Source: Vampirovibrio chlorellavorus
Lineage (GTDB): Bacteria > Cyanobacteriota > Vampirovibrionia > Vampirovibrionales > Vampirovibrionaceae
DNA length: 64,000 nucleotides
Direction of reading: 5' to 3'
Assembly: GCA_003149345.1 (NCBI GenBank)
Contig: QFWI01000016.1
Span: 124,001 to 188,000, forward strand
Part shown: piece after piece, positions 42,962 through 52,568 of the stretch
How positions within the stretch are numbered: position 1 is the stretch's first letter
How the letters are laid out: the number at the start of each line of letters is the position of its first letter
Made by a program: the position numbers and the translations under genes
The notes under the pieces: model-generated
The model's database searches: none
Seen by the model: only the letters and a program-made list of their open reading frames with translations
Told to the model about the DNA's origin: nothing

Positions 42962-44084
42962 AGAGTTGAGTCAGGGTGCTTTAAACGGGCAGGCGTCTTT
43001 AACCAACCCCTTTGGGTACGGGATCAGTCTGGCTGGTATTGGGGCGCACGTCCCTGCCCGCTGCATCAGCAACGATGATATTGCTACCCTGGTGGATACG
43101 TCCGATGAGTGGATTCAATCCAGAACCGGTATCAAAACCCGCTACGTGGTTTCGGGTGATGAAAGTGTGGCCGATTTGGCCATTGAGGCCGCCACGCAGG
43201 CATTGGCCAGCGCAGGCATGCAAGGCTCCGAGGTGGAGTTGATTATTGTGGCCTCCTCAACGCCCGACACCATTTACCCGGCGGTGGCCTGTCAGGTGCA
43301 AACCGCTATTGGCGCGGTGAATGCCGCTGGCTTCGATATGGCTCTGGCCTGCTCCGGGTTTGTTTATGGCCTGATTGTAGCCCAGCAATTCCTGAAAACG
43401 GGCATGTGCAAAACGGCGCTGGTCATCGGGGCCGACATTCATTCTCGCTATACTAATTGGCACGACCGTAACACCTGTATTTTGTTCGGAGATGGGGCTG
43501 GGGCGGCCCTGTTAAAAGCCGATCATGGTGCGCCGGACAACATTTTGGCCAGCGACTTGCATCTGGATGGCACCAAAGGTATGGAGTTAACCCTGTTCAC
43601 TCAGGCGGAAAACTGCCCGTTGGTGGAGCCTAAAACCCCGGTCAATGATTACGTTTACATGAACGGTCGGGAAGTCTTTAAATTTGCCGTAGGCGTGGTG
43701 CCCAAGTCCATTCAGGAAGTGCTGGATCGGGCCGGGCTAAAGATTGAGGAAATTGATCACGTCATCCTGCACCAGGCCAATATTCGCATTATGCAGGCCA
43801 TGTCCGAGAAGTTGAACATTCCCGAAGAGCGCCTCATCGTGAATTTGGATCGGTTCGGAAATACTTCGGCGGCCTCGATTCCCATTGCCTTGAATGAGGC
43901 GGTATTGCAAGGGCGGGTGAAACCCGGTGATTTACTGGTGATGTGCGGTTTTGGGGCCGGTTTGGCCTGGGCTACCAGCGTGATGCGCTGGACAGTCGTG
44001 GATCAGCGTTTGCCTCAGCACTTAAAAGCCCAAATGGAACAACATCGAAATAATTTAGAGCAGCGGGAAACCGCCTCAGTTTAG
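42945..44084 (+). CDS. fabH: 3-oxoacyl-ACP synthase III (FabH)
   Basis: A 379-residue initiating condensing enzyme that joins acetyl-CoA and malonyl-ACP. Catalytic Cys in ACSGF, His in HQANIRI and Asn in FGNTSAASIP are present. Compared with about 320-330 residues for most FabH, it has an N-terminal leader of about 28 residues and a C-terminal tail of about 20. I chose the ATG at 42945, with GGAAGGG upstream, and not the earlier start inside plsX (42783), which reads plsX sequence in another frame. Confidence 0.95.
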   Translation: MTTPHRELSQGALNGQASLTNPFGYGISLAGIGAHVPARCISNDDIATLVDTSDEWIQSRTGIKTRYVVSGDESVADLAIEAATQALASAGMQGSEVELIIVASSTPDTIYPAVACQVQTAIGAVNAAGFDMALACSGFVYGLIVAQQFLKTGMCKTALVIGADIHSRYTNWHDRNTCILFGDGAGAALLKADHGAPDNILASDLHLDGTKGMELTLFTQAENCPLVEPKTPVNDYVYMNGREVFKFAVGVVPKSIQEVLDRAGLKIEEIDHVILHQANIRIMQAMSEKLNIPEERLIVNLDRFGNTSAASIPIALNEAVLQGRVKPGDLLVMCGFGAGLAWATSVMRWTVVDQRLPQHLKAQMEQHRNNLEQRETASV

Positions 44085-44105
44085 TTTTTAAAAGGGTACA
44101 GCGTG

Positions 44106-45056
44106 ATGAGTAAAGTTGCCTTTGTGTTTCCTGGTCAGGGCTCTCAGTCAGTGGGCATGGGTCGGGATTTCGCGGAAACACCGGTTGGCCGCAAGGTTTA
44201 TGAAACTTTTGACCGCATTGTGGCCCCAAACCTCAGTCAGGTCTGCTTTGACGGGCCAGAGACGGAGTTACGCCGGACGTTGTACACCCAGCCAGCCATT
44301 CTGGCCACTTCCATTGCCGCTTTGGCGCTGTTTCGGGAAAAATGTCAGCTCCAGCCATCCGTGTTGGCCGGACATAGCCTGGGCGAATATGGTGCCCTGT
44401 ACGCTGCGAGTGTGATTTCTCTGGAAGCGGCCGCGCAGTTGGTCAAATGTCGCTCCGAGTTGATGGAAGCGGCGCCTGCTGGCGCTATGAGCGCTGTGCT
44501 GGGCTTGGATGGAGATGCCGTGGACGCCGTGGTGACCGCTTATCGTCAAGTCAGTCAGGCCGTGATTGCCGTGGCCAACTACAACACCGATGGCCAAGTG
44601 GTTATTTCTGGAACCCCACAAGCGGTGGAGGAAGTATCCGTGAAGCTGAAAGAGGCTGGCGCTAAGCGGGTGATGCCCTTGCCGGTGGGCGGCGCGTTTC
44701 ACTCTCCGCTGATGAGCCCCGCGGCTGAATCTTTTGCTGCCTATTTGACCGATTTTACGTTTGAGGATACCGCGATTCCGGTTATTACCAACGTGGATGC
44801 CGCTTTGACCACGGCAGGGTCTGAGGCTCGGCAAAAACTGGGCCAGCAGATTGACCATTCGGTGCGATGGACGCAGACCATGGCCCGCATGGTGCAGGAT
44901 GAGGGCGTGGATACGGTGATCGAGTTCGGGCCGGGCAAGGTATTGACCGGTATGGTCAAGAAAATGTTCCCGGATGTGCGCATTTACAACGTGCTGGATA
45001 TGGCCTCTCTGGAGTCGGTCAGTGCCGAGTTGAACGCCGCTTTGGTTAGCGCCTAG
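44106..45056 (+). CDS. fabD: Malonyl-CoA:ACP transacylase
   Basis: A 316-residue enzyme with FPGQGSQSVGMG at the N-terminus, the nucleophile motif GHSLGEY, and GAFHSPLM holding the catalytic His. It moves malonyl from CoA to ACP. AAGGG lies nine bases ahead of the ATG (a GTG lies one codon before). It is 21 bases downstream of fabH, in the same operon. Confidence 0.96.
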   Translation: MSKVAFVFPGQGSQSVGMGRDFAETPVGRKVYETFDRIVAPNLSQVCFDGPETELRRTLYTQPAILATSIAALALFREKCQLQPSVLAGHSLGEYGALYAASVISLEAAAQLVKCRSELMEAAPAGAMSAVLGLDGDAVDAVVTAYRQVSQAVIAVANYNTDGQVVISGTPQAVEEVSVKLKEAGAKRVMPLPVGGAFHSPLMSPAAESFAAYLTDFTFEDTAIPVITNVDAALTTAGSEARQKLGQQIDHSVRWTQTMARMVQDEGVDTVIEFGPGKVLTGMVKKMFPDVRIYNVLDMASLESVSAELNAALVSA

Positions 45057-45110
45057 CATTGCGTCAATGCCTCTTTTCAATCGAGTTTGTCAAGGAAAGC
45101 AGTTTAGAGT

Positions 45111-45845
45111 ATGAGCAATCAATCAGGTAAAGCAGCCATTGTGACCGGAGGTAGCCGCGGGATTGGCCGGGCTATCGTGAAAGCACTGGCTGAGGCTGGC
45201 TATAACGTCGCTTTCAGTTATGCTTCCAATCAGGCTGCCGCTGAGGAAGTGGAGGCCATGGTCAAAGGCTTTGGCGTGGATGCATTGGCCGTTCAATCGG
45301 ACGCAGCCAGTGTGACGGACGCCCAGGCATTGATTGAGCAGGCTCACAAGCGCTTTGGACGCATTGACGCCTTGGTGAACAATGCCGGCATTACCCGTGA
45401 TGGCCTGTTGATGCGCATGAGCGATGAAGATTGGGCCAAGGTCATCGATACCAATCTGGCGGGTGCCTTTTACACCTGCCGGGCCGCTTCCCGAATCATG
45501 CTCAAGCAGCGCTCAGGCGCCATTGTGAATATTTCCAGCGTGGTGGGTGTGTTTGGCAATGCCGGTCAAGCCAACTATGCTGCCAGTAAAGCCGGGTTGA
45601 TTGGCTTTACCAAGTCGCTCGCCAAGGAGTTCGGTAGCCGTGGCGTGACTGCCAATGTGGTGGCGCCGGGCTTTATTGAAACTGACATGACGGAAAGCGT
45701 TCCCAAGGAACAGTTGTTGCAGCATATTCCGCTGGGTCGGCTGGGCGCGCCGGAAGATATTGCCAAGGCCGTTCTCTTTTTGATAACATCTGGGGATTAT
45801 ATAACCGGCCAAGTCATTCATGTGGACGGCGGGCTGGTTTTCTAA
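45111..45845 (+). CDS. fabG: 3-oxoacyl-ACP reductase
   Basis: A 244-residue short-chain dehydrogenase. Cofactor motif GGSRGIGRAIV, active-site Ser in NISSVVG, and YAASKAG (Tyr and Lys) are intact, as is NNAGIT. It reduces 3-oxoacyl-ACP with NADPH. It lies between fabD and acpP. Confidence 0.96.
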   Translation: MSNQSGKAAIVTGGSRGIGRAIVKALAEAGYNVAFSYASNQAAAEEVEAMVKGFGVDALAVQSDAASVTDAQALIEQAHKRFGRIDALVNNAGITRDGLLMRMSDEDWAKVIDTNLAGAFYTCRAASRIMLKQRSGAIVNISSVVGVFGNAGQANYAASKAGLIGFTKSLAKEFGSRGVTANVVAPGFIETDMTESVPKEQLLQHIPLGRLGAPEDIAKAVLFLITSGDYITGQVIHVDGGLVF

Positions 45846-45969
45846 ATTCTCTCTAAAGCCTTTATTTTGCTGAGCTTCCGTTGGTAAAAGCCAGTCAAAT
45901 GCTTACCTTGCACCCTTGCCAACTCGTTAGGTTTTACTGTTAACACTTTGTAATTTGGAGACTAAGACA

Positions 45970-46218
45970 ATGGGCAACGCCACTCAGACCGTTTTCGAAC
46001 GCGTGAAAAAAGTCATCGTTGAGCAATTGAGCGTTGATGAGGCTGAAGTCACCCCGGAAGCCAACTTTAGTCAGGACTTGGGCGCTGACTCTCTGGATAC
46101 CGTTGAATTGGTTATGGCTTTTGAAGAAGAGTTCGGTACCGAAATTCCTGATGAAGAAGCTGAGAAAATCCAGACCGTTCAAGACGCTGTCAGCTACATC
46201 GAGAAAAACCAGAAGTAA
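45970..46218 (+). CDS. acpP: Acyl carrier protein
   Basis: An 82-residue acidic protein with the phosphopantetheine attachment site [18 protein letters not shown]. The ATG at 45970 is preceded by GGAG; a TTG five codons earlier is part of that ribosome site. A 124-base gap after fabG leaves room for its own promoter, as often found for this highly expressed gene. Confidence 0.96.
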   Translation: MGNATQTVFERVKKVIVEQLSVDEAEVTPEANFSQDLGADSLDTVELVMAFEEEFGTEIPDEEAEKIQTVQDAVSYIEKNQK

Positions 46219-46298
46219 TTCGCTTCTACACGGTCAGGTTCGGTTTGAGCTTGCACCGATTGTATTTCACATCAACGATAAGGTCCTGTTAAAAGATC

Positions 46299-47561
46299 AT
46301 GGCAAACTTTGGAAAGCGCCGTGTTGTGGTAACCGGTATGGGTGTTGTGACCCCGGTTGGCAGCACTCTGGAAACCATGTGGGATAATCTGGTGAATGGT
46401 CGTTCCGGGATTGGGGAAAATACCCTGGTTCCCCCGGAAGAGATGACCTGTAAAATCGCGGGCATTTGCACGGATTTTGTCCCCGAAAACTACATGGATA
46501 AAAAAGAATCCCGGCGTATGGATCGTTACACCCAGTTTGCCGTTGCTGCCGCTAAAATGGCGTATGAGCAGTCAGGACTGTACGAAGGCGCTGTGGATCC
46601 CAACCGTTTCGGGGTGGTGGTCAGTAGCGCCGCCGGTGGGATTGGTACGATTGAAGTCCAGATGAAGAATTCGCTGGATCGGGGCTTCAACAAGTGCAGT
46701 CCGTTCCTGGTGCCCATGATGATTTGCGACATTGCCGGTGGCTGGATTGCCATTGAGTACAATGCCAAGGGGCCCAACCAGTCTGTGGTCACAGCCTGCG
46801 CCACCGGGGCCAACTCCATCGGTGATGCCTTCCGTATGATCCAGTATGGGGAAGCGGATGTGATTATGGCCGGTGGTGCGGAAGCGCCCATTACCTCCTT
46901 GTCCGTGGCCGGATTCACTACCATGCGGGCTTTGTCCCAGCGGTACGATGAGCCCTTGTTGGCCAGTCGCCCTTTTGACAAAGACCGTGACGGCTTTGTG
47001 ATCTCAGAAGGCGCTGGCGTGGTGGTTCTGGAAGAACTGGAGCACGCCAAGGCCCGGGGTGCCAACATTTTGGGCGAGATTATTGGTTATGGGCGCACTG
47101 CCGATGCCAATGACATCGTCGCCCCTTGTGCCGACGGGAATGGGGCCGCTCGTGCCATGCAGCTCGCCTTGCAGGATGCCGGTCTAGATGCAGAGAAAGT
47201 GGATTACATCAACGTTCATGGCACCAGTACCCCCTTGGGCGATGTGGCTGAAACTCTGGCTGTGAAGCGGGTATTTGGCGAGCATGCTCAGCAGGGCCTG
47301 GTTCTCAGCTCTACCAAAAGTATGACGGGTCACATGCTGGGTGCGACGGGCGCGGTTGAAGCGGTCATTTCCATGATGGCCATCTCTAATAAAACCGTAC
47401 CCCCCACCATTAACCTGGATAACCCGGATGAGCAATGTGATCTGGATTACACGCCACACAAGGCCCGTAAACTGGACACGCTGGAAGTGGCCATGTCGAA
47501 TTCCTTTGGATTTGGGGGGCATAACGCGTCCTTAATCTTCAAGGGGTACTCCGGCAATTAG
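46299..47561 (+). CDS. fabF: 3-oxoacyl-ACP synthase II (FabF)
   Basis: A 420-residue elongating condensing enzyme. Catalytic Cys lies in VVTACATGANSIGDA, the two His residues in NVHGTSTPLGD and KSMTGHMLGATGA. It closes the fab operon and is followed by a terminator. Length and motifs are usual for FabF; no fabZ or enoyl reductase gene is in the cluster. Confidence 0.96.
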   Translation: MANFGKRRVVVTGMGVVTPVGSTLETMWDNLVNGRSGIGENTLVPPEEMTCKIAGICTDFVPENYMDKKESRRMDRYTQFAVAAAKMAYEQSGLYEGAVDPNRFGVVVSSAAGGIGTIEVQMKNSLDRGFNKCSPFLVPMMICDIAGGWIAIEYNAKGPNQSVVTACATGANSIGDAFRMIQYGEADVIMAGGAEAPITSLSVAGFTTMRALSQRYDEPLLASRPFDKDRDGFVISEGAGVVVLEELEHAKARGANILGEIIGYGRTADANDIVAPCADGNGAARAMQLALQDAGLDAEKVDYINVHGTSTPLGDVAETLAVKRVFGEHAQQGLVLSSTKSMTGHMLGATGAVEAVISMMAISNKTVPPTINLDNPDEQCDLDYTPHKARKLDTLEVAMSNSFGFGGHNASLIFKGYSGN

Positions 47562-47587
47562 CCCTCGCTTTCAGACTTAATATTTAT

Positions 47588-47626
47588 AGAAACCGCTTGC
47601 ATGGTATTCAGTGCAGGCGGTTTTTA
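47588..47626 (+). terminator. Intrinsic terminator of the fab operon
   Basis: AAACCGCtTGCA pairs with TGCAgGCGGTTT, followed by TTTT, about 30 bases after the fabF stop. Confidence 0.8.
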
Positions 47627-47705
47627 TTAGCTCTTGCGCTTGCGCTTGAGCAGGACTACTATGAAAACCGGGCGGATTACAGACAAGATGAAGGAAATAT
47701 CATTC

Positions 47706-48431
47706 ATGACCGCGGATTCTTCACAGGCATTACCGTTTCATTCTGTTTCAGTGGGAAGCTTTTTCGATCAAGTCAGCCAGGCCTATGACGACAGTATTCG
47801 CAAGGCCATACCGCCCTATCTGGAGATGTTTGACGCCCTGTTAGGTTACTGTTTTTTTGCCACGGATAAACCGCTTCACATTCTGGAATTGGGTTGCGGC
47901 ACCGGGAATTTATCGGTGTTGCTGAAAGAGCGCTTCCCCCAAGCCCAGCTGACCCTGGTGGATTTATCGGCGGACATGCTGAAGCAGGCCTCGGACAAAT
48001 TGGGCGGCGAGGGAGCCCATATCCATCTTGTACAAAGTGGTTTTATGGAATTGTCCCTTGAACCGGGGCAGTTTGATATGGTTATTTCCAGTGTGGCTTT
48101 GCACCACCTGAACGATCAGGAAAAGCCTGTACTGTATACGCGTATGTTTGAGTGGCTGAAGCCGGGTGGCCTGTTCCGTTGCGCCGATGAAACCCTGAAC
48201 GTCCCTCGTGCCATTCAGGATGAAAACATGGCTCGGTGGGCGGTGTGGGCCCGTCAAAACGGAGCGCAGGACAGCGATATTACCCTGTGGACAGAGCATG
48301 CCGAACAGTATGACCACTATGCGCCTTTGAGCGATCACTTTGCGTGGCTGACCCAAAGCGGATTTATCAATGTGGACTGCTATTGGCGCAAGTTGATGTG
48401 GACTGTGTTTGGCTGCGCTAAGCCTCTATAG
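47706..48431 (+). CDS. Class I SAM-dependent methyltransferase
   Basis: A protein of about 241 residues with motif I ILELGCGTGNLSVLL, the acidic residue of strand 2 (TLVDLSADML), and motif IV-like FDMVISSVALHHL. I prefer the ATG at 47706 with AAGGAAA upstream; in-frame ATGs lie at 47661 and 47688. The overall pattern resembles trans-aconitate/UbiE/BioC-like small-molecule methyltransferases; BioC is possible given bioB in the window, but nothing specific supports it. The 3' end overlaps the convergent gene by 14 bases. Confidence 0.85.
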   Translation: MTADSSQALPFHSVSVGSFFDQVSQAYDDSIRKAIPPYLEMFDALLGYCFFATDKPLHILELGCGTGNLSVLLKERFPQAQLTLVDLSADMLKQASDKLGGEGAHIHLVQSGFMELSLEPGQFDMVISSVALHHLNDQEKPVLYTRMFEWLKPGGLFRCADETLNVPRAIQDENMARWAVWARQNGAQDSDITLWTEHAEQYDHYAPLSDHFAWLTQSGFINVDCYWRKLMWTVFGCAKPL

Positions 48432-48972
48432 GCCGCCCTGCAAAACCGTGCAGGCTTGCTACGGCTTTGGGGAACAATGGAAAGCGGATAGGGCCTCTGA
48501 TCTGTCTGTTGAAAGTGACGGTTTTTGATCCATTCTGAACCTTGATATTAATTTCCAGACCGGTGTCCGTTTTTAGATAGCGGGTTTGCTCGTTCAGGCA
48601 TCTGGTACGCCAAGATTCCAAGACTTTTTCACGTTTCAGTTTGCCAGGAGGCCCGTAGAAAACCTGATCATTCTGGCTGACTACACAGGCTTTACCGTTC
48701 ATTAACAAGGCTGCGTGGTAGGGCCTATCTCCCTCTTTGGCCAGTTGATACAAAATCCAGCTGCCTTCAGCCGGATGAATCCCTGCTTCCTGTAAAGCCA
48801 ATAGCATGGGCAGGGGCTTAGGCATGGGTCGCGATTTGGTATTTGGACTTTCATAACGCCAGCAAGGCTCTACCAGAATCGGCGAAATGGAGGGTCGGGC
48901 ATCGTAGGCAGTATAGCTAGGATGCGGTTTCTGTGATTGTGGGTGGGTAGGTATTCGTATAACAGAATTCAT
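48418..48972 (-). CDS. Protein of unknown function (184 aa)
   Basis: A basic protein without a signal peptide or membrane helix. The N-terminal 50 residues are Pro/Ser-rich; the rest mixes strands and helices (SWILYQLAKEGDRPYHAALLMNG). No known domain. It starts ten bases after mlaE ends and so probably belongs to the ilvE-mlaE transcript. Confidence 0.65.
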   Translation of the reverse strand: MNSVIRIPTHPQSQKPHPSYTAYDARPSISPILVEPCWRYESPNTKSRPMPKPLPMLLALQEAGIHPAEGSWILYQLAKEGDRPYHAALLMNGKACVVSQNDQVFYGPPGKLKREKVLESWRTRCLNEQTRYLKTDTGLEINIKVQNGSKTVTFNRQIRGPIRFPLFPKAVASLHGFAGRPIEA

Positions 48973-48981
48973 AGCCTTGCT

Positions 48982-49767
48982 TCATCCATTGTAAGAGGTG
49001 CCAAAGAAAATCCAGGTGAGGAAAAAGTCGGCCACGATGATGGTAATGGCGATCCAGACCACGGCCTTGGTGGTAGACAGTCCTACTTCTCGGGCTCCAC
49101 CTTTGGCCTTAAGTCCCACCGTGCAGCTGATAGCAGCCAGAATTACCCCAAAAATCAGGGCTTTTAACAAACTCACCCGGATGTCATAGGGTTTTACAAA
49201 TAGCCACACTGACTCCAGGTACATGTGGTAGTGCAGGCCCGATACCCAGTAAGCCACCTGCATCCCACCCAGAATGGCGGCCACTTCGCCAATAATGGTC
49301 AGCATGGGCAGGGCAATCATACAGGCCAGAAGCCGGGGTAAAAACAGGTAGCGAATGGGATTGACTCCCATCACCCGGAGGGCGTCCACCTGGCTGGTCA
49401 CTTTCATGTTGGCGATTTCCGCGGCGATGGCCGTTCCAGCCCGCGCGCCCACCGACAAACAGGTAAAAATGGGGCCCAGCTCCCGAACCACGGCCAATGC
49501 CACCAACCCCCCGACATAAAAATCGGTGCCGGTCTGGGCGAACTTGGAGGCTGTTTGCAAGGCCAAAACCGACCCGGTGATCACGCAAATCAGCACGCTC
49601 ATCCCCAGAGAGTCAAAGCCCACCATCGCTGTTTGCACCAGCGTTTTTTGCCAGTCGGTTTGTCCCCGCAGCAAAAAACGGGCGCTGTCCTTCAGGTTTA
49701 AAAACAGCTCACCGGCTTCGTCCAAAAATTGGAGAATGGGCTTGGGTATCCAGTGGATGACATTCAT
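48982..49767 (-). CDS. mlaE: MlaE/TGD1-type lipid ABC transporter permease
   Basis: A 261-residue inner-membrane protein with five to six hydrophobic segments and the MlaE-family core VVRELGPIFTCLSVGARAGTAIAAEIANMKVTSQ-DALRVMGVNPI-YL-LPRLLA. It is the permease of an ABC system that moves phospholipids between the inner and outer membranes; the plant chloroplast homologue is TGD1. The ATPase (MlaF) and substrate-binding (MlaD) genes are not adjacent, as in cyanobacteria where they are often scattered. It indicates a double-membrane envelope. Confidence 0.92.
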   Translation of the reverse strand: MNVIHWIPKPILQFLDEAGELFLNLKDSARFLLRGQTDWQKTLVQTAMVGFDSLGMSVLICVITGSVLALQTASKFAQTGTDFYVGGLVALAVVRELGPIFTCLSVGARAGTAIAAEIANMKVTSQVDALRVMGVNPIRYLFLPRLLACMIALPMLTIIGEVAAILGGMQVAYWVSGLHYHMYLESVWLFVKPYDIRVSLLKALIFGVILAAISCTVGLKAKGGAREVGLSTTKAVVWIAITIIVADFFLTWIFFGTSYNG

Positions 49768-49823
49768 GATAGGCAGTGGATCCTGTTTTCAGAGACGAGG
49801 TTTGGGCAGGAGGGTGGCAGACT

Positions 49824-49868
49824 TTTAGACGTCTGCCATTTAGACGTCCACGATTTAGACGTCTACCA
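49824..49868. repeat. Three 15-bp tandem units over the ilvE stop codon
   Basis: The units TTTAGACGTCTGCCA, TTTAGACGTCCACGA and TTTAGACGTCTACCA are contiguous. The third holds the last codons and stop of ilvE (read on the minus strand); each of the other two repeats the Asp-Val-stop end in the same frame, so three in-register stop codons result. Confidence 0.8.
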
Positions 49869-50829
49869 GGCTACACCAGTGGCTGTACTGGGGAAGTTGG
49901 TTTTTAACCACCTTAAAGTACAGTTCCTGAATCTGGCGGGTTAGCGGGCCGGGCTTGCCACTACCCACTGGGCGGTTATCGATATGCCCAATGGCGGCCA
50001 CTTGTGCCCCGGTGCCGCAGAAGAAGGCTTCATCGGCGTGGTACAGTTCGGTGCGGTCGATGGTGCGCTCCTCGGTTTCCAGGCCCAGTTCCTGCTTGGC
50101 CAGGGTCATAATGGTGTGCCGGGTGACCCCTTCCAGAATGTCCTCGGTCTTGCTGGGGGTCAGCAGCTTGCCATCCCGAATCAGGAACAGGTTCATGGCG
50201 CTGCCCTCAGAGACGGTGCCGTCCCCAGTCAGGAAAATGGCGTCATCGTAGCCCATTTTGCGGGCATCCGTGACGGCCAACGCCGTGTTCATGTAGGCGC
50301 CGCCCGCTTTTGCCCGGGCCGGAATGCTGTTGTCCGGGATGCGTCGCCAGTTGGACACGCAAACGCTCAGGCCTTTTTCCAAATCGAGATACTCGCCCAT
50401 GGGCTTGGTCCACAGGCAAAACTCGGTGTTGGTGTACTCCAGGCTGGGGGTGATGCTTTCCCCGCTTTTATAGAGGGTGGGGCGAATGTAAATATCGCTG
50501 TCGTGCTGATTTTTTTTGATCAGATCCACGGTCAGCTGGCACAGCTCATCCAGGCCCAGTTCGGGCGTCATGTAGAACACCTTGCTGTTTTTCAGCAGGC
50601 GCTCGTAATGCTCTTTCATGCGAAAGACGGAAATCTGGCGTTTTTCGGGCACCCAGTAGCCACGAATGCCTTCAAACAGGGAAATGCCGTACAAGAAAGC
50701 CGGATTGCGTAAATCCAGGGTGGCGTCTTGAAACGGAACCAGTTTTCCCTGAAAATAAGCGTACTCCAGTTTTTGTTCGCTGGTTGGGCTTGCTGCCCCG
50801 GCGGTACTGGATTTCAAATCGTTCGTCAC
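49855..50829 (-). CDS. ilvE: Branched-chain amino-acid aminotransferase
   Basis: A 324-residue class IV PLP enzyme. The PLP-Lys lies in AKAGGAYMNTALAV (family: KxxGNY), and EGSAMNLFLI and GVTRHTIMTLA are typical. It makes valine, leucine and isoleucine from their keto acids and glutamate. GTG start at 50829. Only 38 bases separate it from the divergent gpmI start. Its stop lies in a three-unit tandem repeat. Confidence 0.93.
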   Translation of the reverse strand: MTNDLKSSTAGAASPTSEQKLEYAYFQGKLVPFQDATLDLRNPAFLYGISLFEGIRGYWVPEKRQISVFRMKEHYERLLKNSKVFYMTPELGLDELCQLTVDLIKKNQHDSDIYIRPTLYKSGESITPSLEYTNTEFCLWTKPMGEYLDLEKGLSVCVSNWRRIPDNSIPARAKAGGAYMNTALAVTDARKMGYDDAIFLTGDGTVSEGSAMNLFLIRDGKLLTPSKTEDILEGVTRHTIMTLAKQELGLETEERTIDRTELYHADEAFFCGTGAQVAAIGHIDNRPVGSGKPGPLTRQIQELYFKVVKNQLPQYSHWCSLVDV

Positions 50830-50867
50830 TTTTATTACCCGTTTCGTCTGTGCTACCCTACCATTAT

Positions 50868-52415
50868 ATGAAAAAAACCGTTGCGCTTCTGATTTTAGAC
50901 GGCTGGGGCATCCGCGAGGAGCTTCCCGGCAACGCCATTAAGCTGGCCGAACCTTCTTATTATGATGGCTTGCTGGCCAAGTACCCCAATATCGCCCTGG
51001 ATGCCTCCGGTGAGGCGGTGGGCCTGCCCGATGGGCAAATGGGCAATTCCGAGGTCGGGCACCTGAATATGGGGGCCGGACGGGTGGTGTACCAGGAAAT
51101 CACCCGCATAAACAAGTCCATCCGCGATGGCGATTTTTTTACCAATTCGGTTTTTCTCTCCGCTGCTGAGCATGTGAAGCAAACCGGCGGCGCCCTGCAC
51201 TTAATGGGGCTGGTCAGCGATGGCGGGGTGCATAGCTCGCTGAATCAATTGATGGCCTTGCTGGATTTCTGCAAGCAGCAGGCTGTGGCCAACGTCAAGG
51301 TGCATGCCTTTCTGGATGGCCGGGACGTTTCTCCCCAAAGCGCCGAAAAATATTTGCAGGAAGTGGAAGCCAAGCTACTGTCCCTCGATTTTTCGCAAAT
51401 CGCCACCATCAGTGGCCGCTATTATGCCATGGATCGGGACAATCGTTGGGAACGCACCCAGAAAGCCTATGACAATCTGGTGTCCGCCACTGGCCGCAAG
51501 CATCCTTTCAGTGTGGATTCCCTGCTGTGGAGCTACCGCCAGGAGCGGTTTGACGAGTTTGTAGAGCCTGCCGTTTGCGATTTTACTTACGAAGGCATGA
51601 AGGACGGCGATGCCATCCTGTTTTTCAATTTCCGCCCGGATCGGGCCCGGCAGTTGACACGGGCTTTCACCCAACCCGATTTCAGCGGTTTTGAGCGGTC
51701 TAAAACGCTGCAAAATCTCTACTTTGGCTGCATGACCCTCTACGATGAAACCTTTCATCTGCCGGTGGCCTACCCCAAGCAAAAGCTGGACAAGATTTTA
51801 GCGGAAGTCCTCAGCGAGCGGGGTCTGACCCAGTTCCGTACCGCTGAGACCGAAAAGTACGCCCATGTCACCTTCTTCTTTAACGGTGGCTTTGAAAAAC
51901 CCTATCCCGGTGAGGATCGTCACATGGTGCCTTCGCCACAAGTGGCCACTTACGACTTGCAACCGGAAATGAATGTCTCCGTGGTGGCCGATGTGGTTTG
52001 CGATGCGTTGGCCAGCGGTAAATACGACTTTCTGGTGGTGAACTTCGCCAACCCGGACATGGTGGGCCATACTGGTATTTTGCCCGCAGCGGAAGAAGCG
52101 GTGAAGGCCATTGATCACGCCATTCAGCGGGTGGCCGAAGCCGTGTTGAAGCAGGACGGCGTGCTGTTACTCACCGCCGATCACGGTAACTGCGAAATGA
52201 TGGTGGATGAAAACGGCGGCCCCCACACGGCCCATACCACCAATCTGGTGCCATTGATCCTCATTTCCAACCGCCCGGAACTGGATCTGGATCGCAGTCG
52301 GCAATACAGTTTAAGCGATATTTCTCCGACCATTCTCAGCTTGCTGAACATCCCACAACCGCCAGAGATGACCGCCCCGTCGATTTTGAAGGTGCATGCG
52401 TCTGCTGCCCCTTAA
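50868..52415 (+). CDS. gpmI: 2,3-bisphosphoglycerate-independent phosphoglycerate mutase
   Basis: A 515-residue two-manganese enzyme. The N-terminal metal site VALLILDGWG, the catalytic Ser in GNSEVGHLNMGAGR, DGRDVSP, and C-terminal metal residues (NPDMVGHTG, TADHGNCEMM) are intact. It interconverts 3- and 2-phosphoglycerate in glycolysis and gluconeogenesis. I start at the ATG at 50868, which fits the family; the frame runs 28 codons further up, inside ilvE. The ribosome site is weak. Confidence 0.96.
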   Translation: MKKTVALLILDGWGIREELPGNAIKLAEPSYYDGLLAKYPNIALDASGEAVGLPDGQMGNSEVGHLNMGAGRVVYQEITRINKSIRDGDFFTNSVFLSAAEHVKQTGGALHLMGLVSDGGVHSSLNQLMALLDFCKQQAVANVKVHAFLDGRDVSPQSAEKYLQEVEAKLLSLDFSQIATISGRYYAMDRDNRWERTQKAYDNLVSATGRKHPFSVDSLLWSYRQERFDEFVEPAVCDFTYEGMKDGDAILFFNFRPDRARQLTRAFTQPDFSGFERSKTLQNLYFGCMTLYDETFHLPVAYPKQKLDKILAEVLSERGLTQFRTAETEKYAHVTFFFNGGFEKPYPGEDRHMVPSPQVATYDLQPEMNVSVVADVVCDALASGKYDFLVVNFANPDMVGHTGILPAAEEAVKAIDHAIQRVAEAVLKQDGVLLLTADHGNCEMMVDENGGPHTAHTTNLVPLILISNRPELDLDRSRQYSLSDISPTILSLLNIPQPPEMTAPSILKVHASAAP

Positions 52416-52568
52416 GCGGGTTGTTTGAAGCTGGTTTTGGACAGTTGGGGCAAGAGAAAGGCCTGTTCAGCTCTGCTTGCCCTGGCTTAGGAAGTTTGTC
52501 GTTGCGCTGAGTTTCGAATGCCCCCCAACATGATGATGGGGATGATTCCGCTTGCAGACTGCGCTTCG

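Noticed and set aside
44268..45080. 270-codon minus-strand frame opposite fabD
   Set aside because: Antisense shadow of fabD, rich in His/Arg, with no start signal.
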